Positions 1 through 9,101 are shown, numbered from the stretch's first letter. The stretch: DNA of 64,000 bases from an uncultured Desulfuromonas sp. (GCF_963678835.1 NZ_OY787469.1:2480001-2544000), one strand, 5' to 3'. Made by a program: numbers and translations. The notes: generated by a model from the sequence alone, not told the origin.

Positions 1-32
1 CCACCTGCAGACTGATCTTTCAAGGAAACCGT

Positions 33-743
33 ATGAGTTCAAAGAAAAATTATCAATGTCACCGCTGCCTTGGCGTCTGGGAAAAGACCGGGCGAACCTC
101 GTGCAGTGCTCCTCCTGGAAAAATCAAAGCTCCGGCCGACTGTCCCGGCCAACAGCAGGATCTGATTCACCAATGTTTCGACCAGTACTGTGATGATACG
201 GAACAGGCCCGTCTGGCTCAAGTCGCAGCGCGGGTGGAAGGGTTGTGCTATCAGTCTGATTCCGATGAACAGTCGGTGCATCCGCGTTGGACGCGTGTCG
301 AGGATACTATTGCCCTGGCTAAACTAATGGGCTATCAGACCATCGGTATTGCGACCTGTCTTGGCTTGTTGGCGGAAACCCGTCAATTGAGTGAAATTCT
401 CGAAGCCCAAGGATTTGATGTGGTTTCCGTGTGCTGTAAAGCCGGGGGAATTGATAAAATTAAACTGGGGATTGAAGAGCAGGATAAAGTGCGCCCAGGC
501 CATTACGAAGCGGCCTGTAATCCGATTGCCCAGGCAGCGTTCCTCAATGACTCCAAGACCGATATGAATATCATTGTTGGATTATGCGTCGGTCACGATA
601 TGTTGTTTAATCTCCATTCCAAGGCTCCGGTCACGACTCTCGTAGCCAAGGATCGGGTTACCGGTCACAATCCTGTCAGTGTTCTTTATGGACAGAATTT
701 TTACTACAAACGGTTGAAGAAATCGCCGTTGAAGGTCGACTGA
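33..743 (+). CDS. DUF1847 family cysteine-rich protein
   Basis: This 236-residue protein matches the DUF1847 family as I remember it. The N-terminus carries a zinc-ribbon-like Cys cluster (CHRC near residue 9, further Cys near residues 24, 38, 48 and 53). The central part has a Rossmann-like segment (IGIATCLGLLAE) followed by VSVCCKAGG, then ACNP and GLCVGHD. The many conserved cysteines suggest metal or Fe-S binding. The family's function is not established, and the protein has no signal peptide or membrane segment. The ATG at 33 is preceded by AAGGAA at a workable distance. It is followed after 33 bp by a glycerophosphodiesterase on the same strand, probably in one transcript. Confidence 0.8.
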   Translation: MSSKKNYQCHRCLGVWEKTGRTSCSAPPGKIKAPADCPGQQQDLIHQCFDQYCDDTEQARLAQVAARVEGLCYQSDSDEQSVHPRWTRVEDTIALAKLMGYQTIGIATCLGLLAETRQLSEILEAQGFDVVSVCCKAGGIDKIKLGIEEQDKVRPGHYEAACNPIAQAAFLNDSKTDMNIIVGLCVGHDMLFNLHSKAPVTTLVAKDRVTGHNPVSVLYGQNFYYKRLKKSPLKVD

Positions 744-776
744 AAATTTCCCTCCCTGTGGAAGTGAAGGTGACTT

Positions 777-1508
777 ATGCACGTCGGTCAGTTTGTTGCT
801 CATCGTGGCTATCGGAGCGATTATCCGGAAAATACGCTTTTGGCCCATCAAATGGCTGTTGAAGCGGGCGCCCTGTTTGTGGAAACCGATATCCAGATGA
901 GTGCCGATGGTGTTCCGGTGTTGTATCATGATATCGACATGTTGCGTCTCAGTGGCCTGCAGCGAAGGCTCGACGAGTTTACCGCGCACCAATTGACGCA
1001 GGTCCGTGTTTGCGAGCCGGAACGGTTCGGAAGCCGCTTTGAGCAGGAACCGCTGGCAACACTCGATGCCTTCGTTGCCTGGCTGGCGGAGCGACCACAG
1101 GTTACGGCCTACATTGAAATCAAGCCGGAATGTCGCCAGGGCTATGGGTTAAACGCCGTCGTCCAGATTCTCAATCGGTTGCGCTCTGTCTTTGCACAAG
1201 TTGTGATTATCAGTTTTGATCTTGATAGTATCGGTTTGGCCCGTCACATCGGTGCGCCACGTGTCGGCGTGGTTTTGAGTACCTGGCAGACCGTGCAGAT
1301 GTCGGTCGTCAACCAGATTCAACCGGATGTTTTTTTCTGTGATGCTTATCTGGTTCCCGACACTGTTGATCTGTCTTCGCTTAAGACGCCTTTTGTGATC
1401 TACGAAGTTTCAGAGTTTTCCAAAGCCGAATACTGGTTGTCGCGTGGCGCCGCTCAGGTTGAGACGTACAACATCGGGACGATGCTCGAAACTCTGGCGA
1501 AAAAGTGA
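777..1508 (+). CDS. glycerophosphodiester phosphodiesterase
   Basis: GDPD-family TIM barrel that hydrolyses glycerophosphodiesters to an alcohol and glycerol 3-phosphate. The start shows the family signature AHRGYRSDYPENTL (catalytic His and Arg near residues 9-10) followed by VETDIQMSADGVPVLYHD, which holds the metal-binding Glu/Asp and second catalytic His. Later YIEIKPE supplies the third acidic ligand. At 243 residues it is the usual length of cytoplasmic UgpQ-like enzymes, and no signal peptide is visible. The ATG at 777 follows GAAGGTGA. It probably recycles lipid headgroup products; the substrate cannot be read from sequence. Confidence 0.88.
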   Translation: MHVGQFVAHRGYRSDYPENTLLAHQMAVEAGALFVETDIQMSADGVPVLYHDIDMLRLSGLQRRLDEFTAHQLTQVRVCEPERFGSRFEQEPLATLDAFVAWLAERPQVTAYIEIKPECRQGYGLNAVVQILNRLRSVFAQVVIISFDLDSIGLARHIGAPRVGVVLSTWQTVQMSVVNQIQPDVFFCDAYLVPDTVDLSSLKTPFVIYEVSEFSKAEYWLSRGAAQVETYNIGTMLETLAKK

Positions 1509-1552
1509 TAGGGTAGGCGCATTTAAATGATTGAGTGGATAGGAGTGAAATG

Positions 1553-1945
1553 ATGGATATTGCAGATGATGCGCGTTGTTTTGTGTGTGGCCCGGAAAAC
1601 TCCCGTGGTTTGCAGGCAAAATTTGAGATGGACCCTGAACGATTGCGCTCCCATTGTCAAATTTCTTTACCAGGTGATTTTCAGGGCTGGCAAGATGTGG
1701 TCCATGGCGGCATGCTGGCCACATTGTTGGATGAAGCATCCATTTACGCCTGTCGGACTATTGCGCCTCGCTGCGTGACAGCAGAGCTGTCGGTACGCTT
1801 TAAGAAACCGGTTCCTGTCGATACACCGTTGGAGATCAACGCGGAGGTGGTTGAACAGAAGAAGCGGGTGTTTCTGGTCGAGGCCTCGATTGTTATCAAT
1901 GGAATTGTCCATGCCGAAGCCAGTACTAAAGTGTTTCGGCTGTAA
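1553..1945 (+). CDS. PaaI/YiiD-type hotdog thioesterase
   Basis: Single-domain hotdog-fold acyl-CoA thioesterase of about 130 residues. It begins with CFVCGPENSRGLQ, an N-terminal Cys pair common in this subfamily. The core motif VHGGMLATLLDEA contains the HGG turn and the catalytic acidic residue of the PaaI class. It presumably hydrolyses an acyl- or aryl-CoA in the cytoplasm. AGGAG at 1541-1545 favours the ATG at 1553 (7-nt spacer) over the adjacent ATG at 1550 or a GTG at 1535. It lies between a GDPD gene and a DUF1456 gene on the same strand, with short gaps. Confidence 0.8.
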   Translation: MDIADDARCFVCGPENSRGLQAKFEMDPERLRSHCQISLPGDFQGWQDVVHGGMLATLLDEASIYACRTIAPRCVTAELSVRFKKPVPVDTPLEINAEVVEQKKRVFLVEASIVINGIVHAEASTKVFRL

Positions 1946-1966
1946 TCTGCGACAACAGGGACTCAA

Positions 1967-2434
1967 ATGACATACAACGATATTTTGCGTCGTTTCCGTT
2001 ATGCGGTGGATTTGTCGGATGACGCAATGATAGATATTTTTTCTGAAGGTGGCGTTACGCTGGAAAACGCGGAATTGGTTGCGTTACTGCGCCGCGAAGA
2101 AGATGAGGGGTATGAACCCTGCAGCGAAAAACACATGAAGCAGTTTTTAACCGGATTGGTGCGTTTCACCCGTGGTGAAGCTCCCGCCGGAACGCCGCCG
2201 TTAATCGGCGAAAATGACCCGTTGACCAATAACGTCATCCTCAAAGCGATGCGGATTGCTCTTGAGATGCATGAGCAGGATATGTTGGACGTGTTCGGTC
2301 AGGCCGGTTTTACCGTCTCACGTGCCGAGCTCAGTGCCCTGTTTCGTAAGAAAGGGCACAAAAACTACAAACCCTGCGGTGATCAGTTGCTGCGCAACTT
2401 TTTAAAAGGCTTGACCCTGCATAATCGCGCATAG
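1967..2434 (+). CDS. DUF1456 (YehS-like) protein
   Basis: A 155-residue protein made of two tandem DUF1456 repeats. Residues ~1-70 and ~82-152 each run from a helix (ILRRFRYAVDLSDDAMIDIF, then ILKAMRIALEMHEQDMLDVF) through an ELxALxR segment to a Y(E/K)PC end and FLxGL. The family, typified by E. coli YehS, is widespread but has no assigned biochemical function. The internal duplication is clear by eye. The gene ends just before a strong bidirectional hairpin shared with the convergent korB gene. Confidence 0.88.
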   Translation: MTYNDILRRFRYAVDLSDDAMIDIFSEGGVTLENAELVALLRREEDEGYEPCSEKHMKQFLTGLVRFTRGEAPAGTPPLIGENDPLTNNVILKAMRIALEMHEQDMLDVFGQAGFTVSRAELSALFRKKGHKNYKPCGDQLLRNFLKGLTLHNRA

Positions 2435-2448
2435 CGATCTCATTCTTG

Positions 2449-2487
2449 AAAAAACGGCCGGATAATTCATATGATCCGGCCGTTTCC
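2449..2487. terminator. bidirectional terminator between DUF1456 gene and korB
   Basis: Perfect 11-bp stem AACGGCCGGAT (2453-2463) paired with ATCCGGCCGTT (2474-2484), flanked by A-rich and T-rich sequence, placed exactly between two convergent genes. Confidence 0.85.
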
Positions 2488-2492
2488 TCATG

Positions 2493-3359
2493 TTATTTCT
2501 TGCTGTTCAGTAACTGCTGTAATGCCTCTCGATCCACCTTGCGTTGCCACAGTGGCGTCGTGTAACGCTGGTAAGCGGCCTGTTGTTCTTCATAGGTCTT
2601 TTTGTCGTTTCGACGGTAGAGAATGCCCAGAGGATAACGCTCGGTGTCCAACGCTAAAGCCAACGCAGCAGTGCGATCTGATGGGTCATGATCTTCAATA
2701 ATCCGGCAATGCTCTTTATACCAGGCATAGGTATTGAGCTTATTGAAGGAGACGCAGGGCTGAAAAATTTCCACGACAGCCAGTCCCTTGTGCTCAATTG
2801 CCTGTTCAATCAAATCCTGGGTCAACTCTTTGTGGCCGATGAAGCTGCGGGCTACAAATGAAGCGTTCTGGGCGATAGCAATGGCGATGGCATTAATCGG
2901 TTCCTCGGTCACGCCGTGCGGCTGGGTGGTTGTTTTCATCCCTTCAAGTGTGGTGGGTGATCCCTGTCCTTTGGTCAGGCCGTAGATCTGGTTATTGTGC
3001 ACCAGCACAGTGATATCCGGGTTGCGGCGCAATACATGCAAGAAATGGTTGCCGCCTTCAGCATACATATCACCATCACCGCCAACAGCGACCACAGTCA
3101 GCTCAGGGTTGGCACCCTTGACCCCGGTAGCAATGGGCAGTGCCCGACCGTGCAGAGTGTGAAATCCATTGCTGTGGATATAGTGAGGCAGCTTTCCGGC
3201 CTGACCGATACCACTGATAATCGCAGTCTGTTGTGGTGTCTTGTTCAGGTTTTCCAGACTTTTTTTCAGCACCTCTAAAATAGCAAAATCACCACAACCG
3301 GGGCACCAAGAGATCTCTTGTGATCCGGGGCGTTCAGAGTCAAAAAGTAATTTACTCAT
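2493..3359 (-). CDS. korB: 2-oxoacid:ferredoxin oxidoreductase, beta (TPP) subunit
   Basis: Beta subunit of a two-subunit 2-oxoacid:ferredoxin oxidoreductase, which oxidatively decarboxylates a 2-oxoacid (2-oxoglutarate is most likely) to the acyl-CoA and reduces ferredoxin. The thiamine diphosphate site is visible as GGDGDMYAEGGNH plus HNNQIYGLTKGQ. The N-terminal WCPGCGD gives two of the usual four Fe-S cysteines and QPC near residue 197 a third. At the position normally written GIGC the protein has GIGQ, so one expected ligand is missing. Its 288 residues are normal. It overlaps the upstream korA gene by 8 nt (ATGAGTAA), so translation is probably coupled. Substrate specificity is not certain. 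Confidence 0.88.
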   Translation of the reverse strand: MSKLLFDSERPGSQEISWCPGCGDFAILEVLKKSLENLNKTPQQTAIISGIGQAGKLPHYIHSNGFHTLHGRALPIATGVKGANPELTVVAVGGDGDMYAEGGNHFLHVLRRNPDITVLVHNNQIYGLTKGQGSPTTLEGMKTTTQPHGVTEEPINAIAIAIAQNASFVARSFIGHKELTQDLIEQAIEHKGLAVVEIFQPCVSFNKLNTYAWYKEHCRIIEDHDPSDRTAALALALDTERYPLGILYRRNDKKTYEEQQAAYQRYTTPLWQRKVDREALQQLLNSKK

Positions 3360-5058
3360 GCTGGCCTCCTTTCACCAGATTACTCAATTGTTCGGCCACG
3401 CTTTCGCAGGACAGGGCGCGACCATCATATTTAAGGATGCGCTGCTCTATGCGGCAGGCGTAATCCCGCTGCAGCAGGTCGGCAAACTGACCGGTAAAAT
3501 TTTGCTCCACGGCAATGATCTGCTGCGCCTGGCTGAGATAGTCGGTAACGGATTCCGGCAGTGGATAGACCTGACTGAAGTGGAGCAGGGCGAGTCCGGG
3601 AATGTCACTGGTTTCGATGGCATCCTTGAGGGTGTTGTAGGTCGATCCCCAGCCGATGACTAAAGTGGAAAAGTCTTTAGTGCCGACCAGCGTCGGTTGC
3701 AGCGCCTCATCAACCATCTGCTGTTGTTTGCGCATCCGTTTTTCCGGCATGGCTGCGCTTAAGGTGATCTCTTCGGTCGTGTCTCCATACTCATCGTGTT
3801 CGTTGCCGTTGGCAATCACGATACCCTGGCCGTGTCCGGGAAGAGCGCGCGGTGAGATACCGTTGTCGGTAAGCTGATAGCGCTGGTAATCTTCAGGGGA
3901 TTCAATGATCTGTAGTGGCTCCATTTCGGGCAAGGCAACCTGATCGCTGTTGTAATAGGTGTCGACGAAATATTCATCGGTGAGAATGAAGCAGGGTGTC
4001 TGAAATTTGTCAGCCATGGCAAATGCTCGTGCCGTCAATTGCACGGCTTCTTCAATGTCTTTCGGCGCAAAGATGGTTCGGGGAAAATCGCCATGTCCGG
4101 CATGGAGTACCAGATTAAGGTCGCCCTGAGCCGTACGGGTGGGCAGTCCGGTTGCTGGACCGGGACGTTGGGCCAGATGCAGCACAAAGGGTGTTTCAGA
4201 CATGCCGGACAAGCTGATCAGCTCTTCCATCAAAGCAAAGCCGCCACCTGAAGTGGTGACCATGCCGCGTCCTCCGGCGTACCAGGTGCCGATACAGGCA
4301 CCGGCTGCAGCGATCTCATCTTCAAATTGCTCGACCACCAAGTCGAAATTTTGTGCCTGTTGGCTAAGAAAAACCGCCACAGCCGTCGATGGTGACATGG
4401 GATAAAACGACAGGGCGTTGCACCCGCCGCTCAAAGCACCGACAGCGACCGCTTCACTGCCGTTAAGCAAGGTCTGGTCTTTAACGGCGCTATCCGTGTT
4501 TAAGCTGAAGGCGCAGTCCTGGTCCTTTTTCAGCTTCTCACCTTGAGTCCAACCGTAGCGTAATGCCTTGATGTTTTTTTCGACAATTGACTCTGGTTTG
4601 TCGTCGAATGCTGCGTTAACCAGCCCCTCTACCAGCCCCTGATCAATGTTGAATAAGGCTGTTACCATGCCGGCACACACGGTATTCAACTCTTTTTTGA
4701 AGTTTTTCTCGTCCTCTTCATCCCAGTCCAGAGCAAAGACATGTTCGGTTGGCGACGTGCCATCGAGGAACGTGTCACTGCCGAGGATAATCGCCTGCGG
4801 TGTCAGCCGCGGCGCAACCCAGTCGATGACCCCGGTGGTAAAAGGAATCAGCAGGTCGATCTGTTCACGGTAACTGCGTATCGGTGCTGAACCGACGCTG
4901 ATGGTGATGGTGTTGAGACCGCCACGCACACGAGACATATATTCTTTGGTGGCGTAGACGTGATAACCGGATTGTTTGAACGCACGGATGAGAATTCGTT
5001 CCACCGTGTTGACGCCTTGGCCGGCCTGGCCGCCAAGAACGATGTTGACCCGTTGCAT
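3352..5058 (-). CDS. korA: 2-oxoacid:ferredoxin oxidoreductase, fused gamma-alpha subunit
   Basis: Large subunit with an N-terminal gamma-type domain (residues ~1-185, starting with the GGQAGQGV motif) fused to the pyruvate-ferredoxin-oxidoreductase alpha domain (from about residue 195, with SFYPMSPSTAVAVFL and EDEIAAAGACIGT). This fusion is typical of two-subunit KorAB enzymes that lack separate gamma and delta ferredoxin subunits, and neither is found nearby. The ATG at 5058 sits behind AAGGAGGAG; a longer reading frame begins at 5130 without comparable support. With korB it forms a two-gene minus-strand operon, probably serving the TCA cycle or reductive carboxylation in an anaerobe. Confidence 0.88.
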   Translation of the reverse strand: MQRVNIVLGGQAGQGVNTVERILIRAFKQSGYHVYATKEYMSRVRGGLNTITISVGSAPIRSYREQIDLLIPFTTGVIDWVAPRLTPQAIILGSDTFLDGTSPTEHVFALDWDEEDEKNFKKELNTVCAGMVTALFNIDQGLVEGLVNAAFDDKPESIVEKNIKALRYGWTQGEKLKKDQDCAFSLNTDSAVKDQTLLNGSEAVAVGALSGGCNALSFYPMSPSTAVAVFLSQQAQNFDLVVEQFEDEIAAAGACIGTWYAGGRGMVTTSGGGFALMEELISLSGMSETPFVLHLAQRPGPATGLPTRTAQGDLNLVLHAGHGDFPRTIFAPKDIEEAVQLTARAFAMADKFQTPCFILTDEYFVDTYYNSDQVALPEMEPLQIIESPEDYQRYQLTDNGISPRALPGHGQGIVIANGNEHDEYGDTTEEITLSAAMPEKRMRKQQQMVDEALQPTLVGTKDFSTLVIGWGSTYNTLKDAIETSDIPGLALLHFSQVYPLPESVTDYLSQAQQIIAVEQNFTGQFADLLQRDYACRIEQRILKYDGRALSCESVAEQLSNLVKGGQHE

Positions 5059-5194
5059 ATTTTCTCCTCCTTGTTGCGAAAGCGTTAAAAGAGTGTCGTG
5101 AGAAATGATGCTGGACGACAGCAGACACACGGGCAGCGCGTGACCGCTTGATAGATTTATGATACTAAGTAGAACATCTTCATGCAGGTCTGTC

Positions 5195-5216
5195 GAATCA
5201 TTCTTTTCAATGATTC
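5195..5216. repeat. 8-bp inverted repeat in the korA/MFS divergent region
   Basis: GAATCATT (5195-5202) and AATGATTC (5209-5216) are perfect arms around a 6-nt loop, between divergent genes. It could be an operator or a leader hairpin. Nothing else recognisable lies between 5059 and 5276. Confidence 0.4.
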
Positions 5217-5276
5217 TTTGCCGTCTTTCTTCATGTGAACACTGGGAAGTTTTATGCGATTACAGAAAGAACACCA

Positions 5277-6620
5277 ATGAAGCGCCTAATTCAGCTGAGT
5301 AAACGTCGGGTTTATGGCATTCTGGCCGGAGAGGATGCTCTTGACCGAGCGTGTGATGGTATTCCGGACAGCGGTTGCCATGAATTACCGTTTAATTTTT
5401 CCTTCAATGTTATTAATGGGGCTGCAACCAAACTGGCCGAGCAGGTCGCTGGACCCAACCTGATTCTGGTGTGGTTGCTGCAGTTACTCGGTAGCCCGGT
5501 GTGGATGTTCGGCTTTCTGGTGCCGATTAAACAGGCCGGTTCTCTGTTGCCGCAACTGGTGGCTTCGGGGCAGATCCGTCGTCTGACTGTGCGCAAATGG
5601 GTGTGGGTAGCGGCCGGTGTTATTCAGGCACTGACATTGTTATTGATGATTCCGGTCGCACTGACCTTTTCACCACGGGTCGCCGGATTGATCATCCTCG
5701 TGTTGTTTACGCTGTTCAGTGTCGCCAGTGGCACGGCATCGATCGCTTTTCAAGATGTGCTGGCCAAGACCATTATCAAAGGACATCGGGGACGTCTTCT
5801 GGCCTCGCGCTCCTTAATCGGAGGGGTGTTGACCATGACTGCCGGGGCGATTCTGCCCATTCTCAAGGCAGAAGGGCGCTCTGATTTGGTGACCGTGTTT
5901 GTATTGATTGTTGTTGGCGCCGCACTATGGCTGATTGGCTCCGTCTGCTTTGCAGTTATTCGTGAGCACCCCGGTGAAACACAAGGGGGACGCAACCCCA
6001 TTCATGAGATGACCATTGGCATTGATTATTTGAGGCGTTACTCAGGGTTTCGGCGTTTTCTTCTGGCTCGGGCGCTATTGCTCAGTGTTGAATTGGCGAC
6101 GCCCTTTTATTTTCTACATGCCAGTCACAGCATGGAGGTGAATGGCGGATTTATCGGTCAATTGGTGCTGGCGATTGGTGTGGCGCAGGTTTTGAGTAGT
6201 CCGTTTTGGGGCCGTTTGGCAGATCGCACCAGTAAAACAGTCATGACCTACAGTGCCATCCTTTCCGTTACTGCGGCTCTTTTGATCTTATGGGTTGCCG
6301 GTGCCTGTCCGGCCTCCTGGCAACAGACCGGTTTTTTCATCAGTTTCGTTCTGGTCGGCCTGGCTGAATCCGGTGTTCGTCTGGGACGTAAGACCTATTT
6401 GGTTGACGCCATCACCAATGATGATCGCGCTACCTGTGTTGCGTTTACCAACAGTTCCGTTGGTATCCTGGCCCTGCTGGCAGGTGGGGCTGGTATTATT
6501 GCGCAATGGTTTGGTTCTGATATGTTGATCGCGGGTCTGGTCGTTGCGGGTGTGCTGGCCATTTTCAGTTGTCGCTGGATGCCTGAGGCCGACCTGATGC
6601 TCAATGACCCTAACGGATAA
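5277..6620 (+). CDS. MFS transporter
   Basis: Polytopic inner-membrane protein of about 447 residues with roughly eleven or twelve hydrophobic segments. The central loop carries GRLADRTSK, the loop motif of the second half of major facilitator carriers. Residues ~1-45 are hydrophilic and unusually long before the first membrane segment. Substrate unknown; similar carriers are often labelled simply MFS. Start choice is weak: the ATG at 5277 has only AGAAAG upstream, and an in-frame GTG at 5235 would add 14 residues. It is followed closely by ogt and a thioesterase on the same strand. Confidence 0.78.
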   Translation: MKRLIQLSKRRVYGILAGEDALDRACDGIPDSGCHELPFNFSFNVINGAATKLAEQVAGPNLILVWLLQLLGSPVWMFGFLVPIKQAGSLLPQLVASGQIRRLTVRKWVWVAAGVIQALTLLLMIPVALTFSPRVAGLIILVLFTLFSVASGTASIAFQDVLAKTIIKGHRGRLLASRSLIGGVLTMTAGAILPILKAEGRSDLVTVFVLIVVGAALWLIGSVCFAVIREHPGETQGGRNPIHEMTIGIDYLRRYSGFRRFLLARALLLSVELATPFYFLHASHSMEVNGGFIGQLVLAIGVAQVLSSPFWGRLADRTSKTVMTYSAILSVTAALLILWVAGACPASWQQTGFFISFVLVGLAESGVRLGRKTYLVDAITNDDRATCVAFTNSSVGILALLAGGAGIIAQWFGSDMLIAGLVVAGVLAIFSCRWMPEADLMLNDPNG

Positions 6621-6635
6621 TTAAAGGATCATGAC

Positions 6636-7253
6636 ATGATGACGAAGACCCTTTGGCAGCCCCGCTGGTTCTCCTTTGATGCTTCATCGTCACCGGCCTC
6701 GCCTTGCTGGCCGGTGCAAATTGTGGCCTCTGCCCACCTTGATCAGGCTGGTTCTCTCGACTATGCCGTGGTTAAAGGGCCGGTTTGCCCGCTGCTGGTG
6801 GCCTGGAAACCAACAGCTATTGTTCTGGCGCAGCTGCTGTGCCATCAATCCGTGGGCGACGTTCTCGCTGACTGGCAGGATCGCTACCCAAGCCAACACT
6901 GGTCGGCTAAATCCCATCTTCCTTTTGCTGTGGAAGCTCTTCTCAATGGTGGCGAAGTTCGCGACATTATTCCATTGGCCATGGATGGTACCGTATTCCA
7001 ACAGTCGGTATGGACAACCTTGCTGCGGGTTCCATCTGGTCAGGTTGTCTCCTATGCCGATCTGGCGGCGGCCAGTGGTTTTCCGCGTGGCAGCAGGGCG
7101 GTAGGCTCGGCCATGGCCGCTAACCCTATTCCCGCTCTGGTGCCGTGTCATCGAGTGATCCGCAGCGATGGACAGCCGGGAAACTATGGTTCCGGAACAG
7201 ATGTTAAAGTTCATATGCTCCAGTGGGAATCCAGCCACTTTTGCGATAAATAA
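6636..7253 (+). CDS. ogt: methylated-DNA--protein-cysteine methyltransferase (Ogt type)
   Basis: Suicide alkyltransferase that moves a methyl group from O6-methylguanine or O4-methylthymine in DNA onto its own cysteine. The C-terminal ~85 residues hold the DNA-binding domain (VWTTLLRVPSGQVVSYADLA), the Arg finger region (GSRAVGSAMAANP) and the acceptor-cysteine motif PCHRVI. The first ~115 residues form a poorly conserved N-terminal domain. It lacks the Ada zinc domain, so it is the Ogt/AGT form. ATG at 6636 follows AAAGGA with a 7-nt spacer, 15 bp after the MFS gene. Confidence 0.9.
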   Translation: MMTKTLWQPRWFSFDASSSPASPCWPVQIVASAHLDQAGSLDYAVVKGPVCPLLVAWKPTAIVLAQLLCHQSVGDVLADWQDRYPSQHWSAKSHLPFAVEALLNGGEVRDIIPLAMDGTVFQQSVWTTLLRVPSGQVVSYADLAAASGFPRGSRAVGSAMAANPIPALVPCHRVIRSDGQPGNYGSGTDVKVHMLQWESSHFCDK

Positions 7254-7262
7254 GGAGTTGTC

Positions 7263-7715
7263 ATGTTGCATGACGAACATTTGGGACCCCATGAAATTCA
7301 CCTTGAACGCTGGATTGAATGTGCGCCTTTTGAACAATTGCTTGGCATGGATATCGTGTGCGCCGAGGATGGCGAAGCGATCTTGACCATGCCGTTTCGC
7401 CGGCAGTATGCCAACGGCGGGTCGATTATGCACGGTGGGGCGACAGTGAGTCTGGCGGATACGGCTGCCGTGATGGCGCTGAAAAGCAAGGTCGAGCCAG
7501 GAACCCATTTCGGCACCACGGATATGGCGATTCGCTTTCTGCGCCCGGTGATCCAGGGGATGATCACGGCAAAAGCCCGTGTGGAGCAGCAGGAAGAACG
7601 GGTGTGGCATGCCCAGGTAGAGATTGTCACCGAAGCGGATGTCGTGGCCATGGAGATGACAGCGGTGTTTAAGATCTCCCGGCGGCGGTTAACCACTGTG
7701 GCTGAGGGGCGTTGA
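7263..7715 (+). CDS. PaaI-family hotdog thioesterase
   Basis: A 150-residue hotdog-fold thioesterase. The motif MHGGATVSLADTAA carries the HGG turn and catalytic Asp of the PaaI family; HFGTTDMAIRFLRPV is the conserved central strand. It likely hydrolyses acyl-CoA or aryl-CoA esters in the cytoplasm. ATG at 7263 follows AAGGAG. Its TGA overlaps the ATG of rmuC (TGATG), so the two are translationally linked. This is a second, only distantly similar member besides the one at 1553. Confidence 0.83.
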   Translation: MLHDEHLGPHEIHLERWIECAPFEQLLGMDIVCAEDGEAILTMPFRRQYANGGSIMHGGATVSLADTAAVMALKSKVEPGTHFGTTDMAIRFLRPVIQGMITAKARVEQQEERVWHAQVEIVTEADVVAMEMTAVFKISRRRLTTVAEGR

Positions 7716-9052
7716 TGGAAAGCATTCAGCCCGCTCAATGGTTATGGGGTGGTGGGGCGATTGGCCTGCTGGCACTGGTTTATGCCTGGGGGCGCCTTAT
7801 CTTTCTTCGCGGGTTACGCAGACGCCTGGATGAAAGCCTTGTCCGGGTGGATGAATCCCAGCGTCTGACCCAGGTTTTACAGCAACAACTGGCCGATAGA
7901 GAACAGCAGAATCGCGCACTGCAACAGGCGGTCGAACACGCCCGTCTTCAAACTGCCGAAATGACCACCCGACTTGAACTGGAGCGGCAGCAAAGCGCGG
8001 AAAAACAGGCGTTGTTGCTTGAAGCCAAAGAACAGTTGACCCAACAGTTTAAGGTTGTTGCCGGGGAAATTTTTGATGAGCGGGGTCGTCAATTCAAAGA
8101 GGTTAACCGCGAAGAATTATCCCAGTTGTTGACGCCGTTACGTCAACAACTCGATGGTTTTCGACAAAAAGTTGATGATGTGCATGTGACCGATGTTCGA
8201 GAGCGGGCGACACTGCGCCAGGAACTTGAGCAGCTGCGCGGACTGAATCAGCAGATGTCTGAAGATGCCCGCCAACTGACGCGTGCGTTAAAAGGTGATC
8301 GCAAGGTTCAAGGCAATTGGGGCGAACTGGTGCTTGAACGATTGCTTGAACAGTCTGGATTGCGCCGCGGTGTGGAATATGAGGTCCAGGGCAGTTTTCG
8401 CGATGCCGACAATCGCTTATTGCGCCCGGATGTGATAATCCACCTGCCTGAAGGCAAAGATATCATTGTCGATTCAAAGGTTTCTCTGTCGAGTTACGAA
8501 CGCTCCTGCCGTGAGGATGATCCTGAACAGCGCCAGCAGTGTCTTAAACAACATGTTCAGGCGGTCCGTCAGCATGTTTTGGGACTGAGCGAAAAGCATT
8601 ATGCCAACCTTAAAGGGGTGCGTTCCCTTGATTTTGTCGTCATGTTCATGCCCATCGAAGCGGCTTTGGTGGTGGCCTTGCAACAGGATGGTGAACTGTT
8701 CAATGAAGCGTTTGACCGCCATGTTGTTATGGTATCGCCGACCACGCTGTTGGCGACATTGCGCACCATTGAAAATATCTGGCGTTTTGAACGGCAGAAT
8801 CAAAATGCTCAGGCCATTGCCGATAAGGCCGGGGCGATTTATGACAAGTTGCGCGGCTTTGTCGAGGAGATGGAAAAGCTCGGTACGCAATTGGATACGG
8901 TTGGCCATACTTATACGGCGGCCATGAACAAGCTGAGTCAGGGCCGTGGCAACCTGATCAGTCAGGCCAGCCGTTTTGTTGATCTCGGCGTCAAGGTGAA
9001 AAAGACGTTACCGGCAACGGTGATGGAACGTGCGGAAATCGATGAAGGATGA
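7715..9052 (+). CDS. rmuC: DNA recombination protein RmuC
   Basis: 445-residue RmuC homologue, a membrane-anchored protein with a predicted restriction-endonuclease-like domain that limits inversion at short repeats in E. coli. A single N-terminal membrane segment (residues ~8-27) is followed by a long coiled coil rich in Gln and Glu (residues ~30-190). The conserved RmuC core follows: KVQGNWGELVLERLLE, then RPDVIIHLPEGKDIIVDSKVSL and FMPIEAAL. ATG at 7715 overlaps the stop of the previous gene. A terminator follows directly. Confidence 0.92.
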   Translation: MESIQPAQWLWGGGAIGLLALVYAWGRLIFLRGLRRRLDESLVRVDESQRLTQVLQQQLADREQQNRALQQAVEHARLQTAEMTTRLELERQQSAEKQALLLEAKEQLTQQFKVVAGEIFDERGRQFKEVNREELSQLLTPLRQQLDGFRQKVDDVHVTDVRERATLRQELEQLRGLNQQMSEDARQLTRALKGDRKVQGNWGELVLERLLEQSGLRRGVEYEVQGSFRDADNRLLRPDVIIHLPEGKDIIVDSKVSLSSYERSCREDDPEQRQQCLKQHVQAVRQHVLGLSEKHYANLKGVRSLDFVVMFMPIEAALVVALQQDGELFNEAFDRHVVMVSPTTLLATLRTIENIWRFERQNQNAQAIADKAGAIYDKLRGFVEEMEKLGTQLDTVGHTYTAAMNKLSQGRGNLISQASRFVDLGVKVKKTLPATVMERAEIDEG

Positions 9053-9060
9053 TTGTTTAG

Positions 9061-9095
9061 AAGCCCTCTGGTGAGAACATCACCGGGGGCTTTTT
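9061..9095 (+). terminator. rho-independent terminator after rmuC
   Basis: AAGCCC (9061-9066) pairs with GGGCTT (9087-9092), with TGGTGA/TCACC continuing the stem inside one bulge, followed by TTTTT. Confidence 0.85.
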
Positions 9096-9101
9096 ATGAC
9101 G

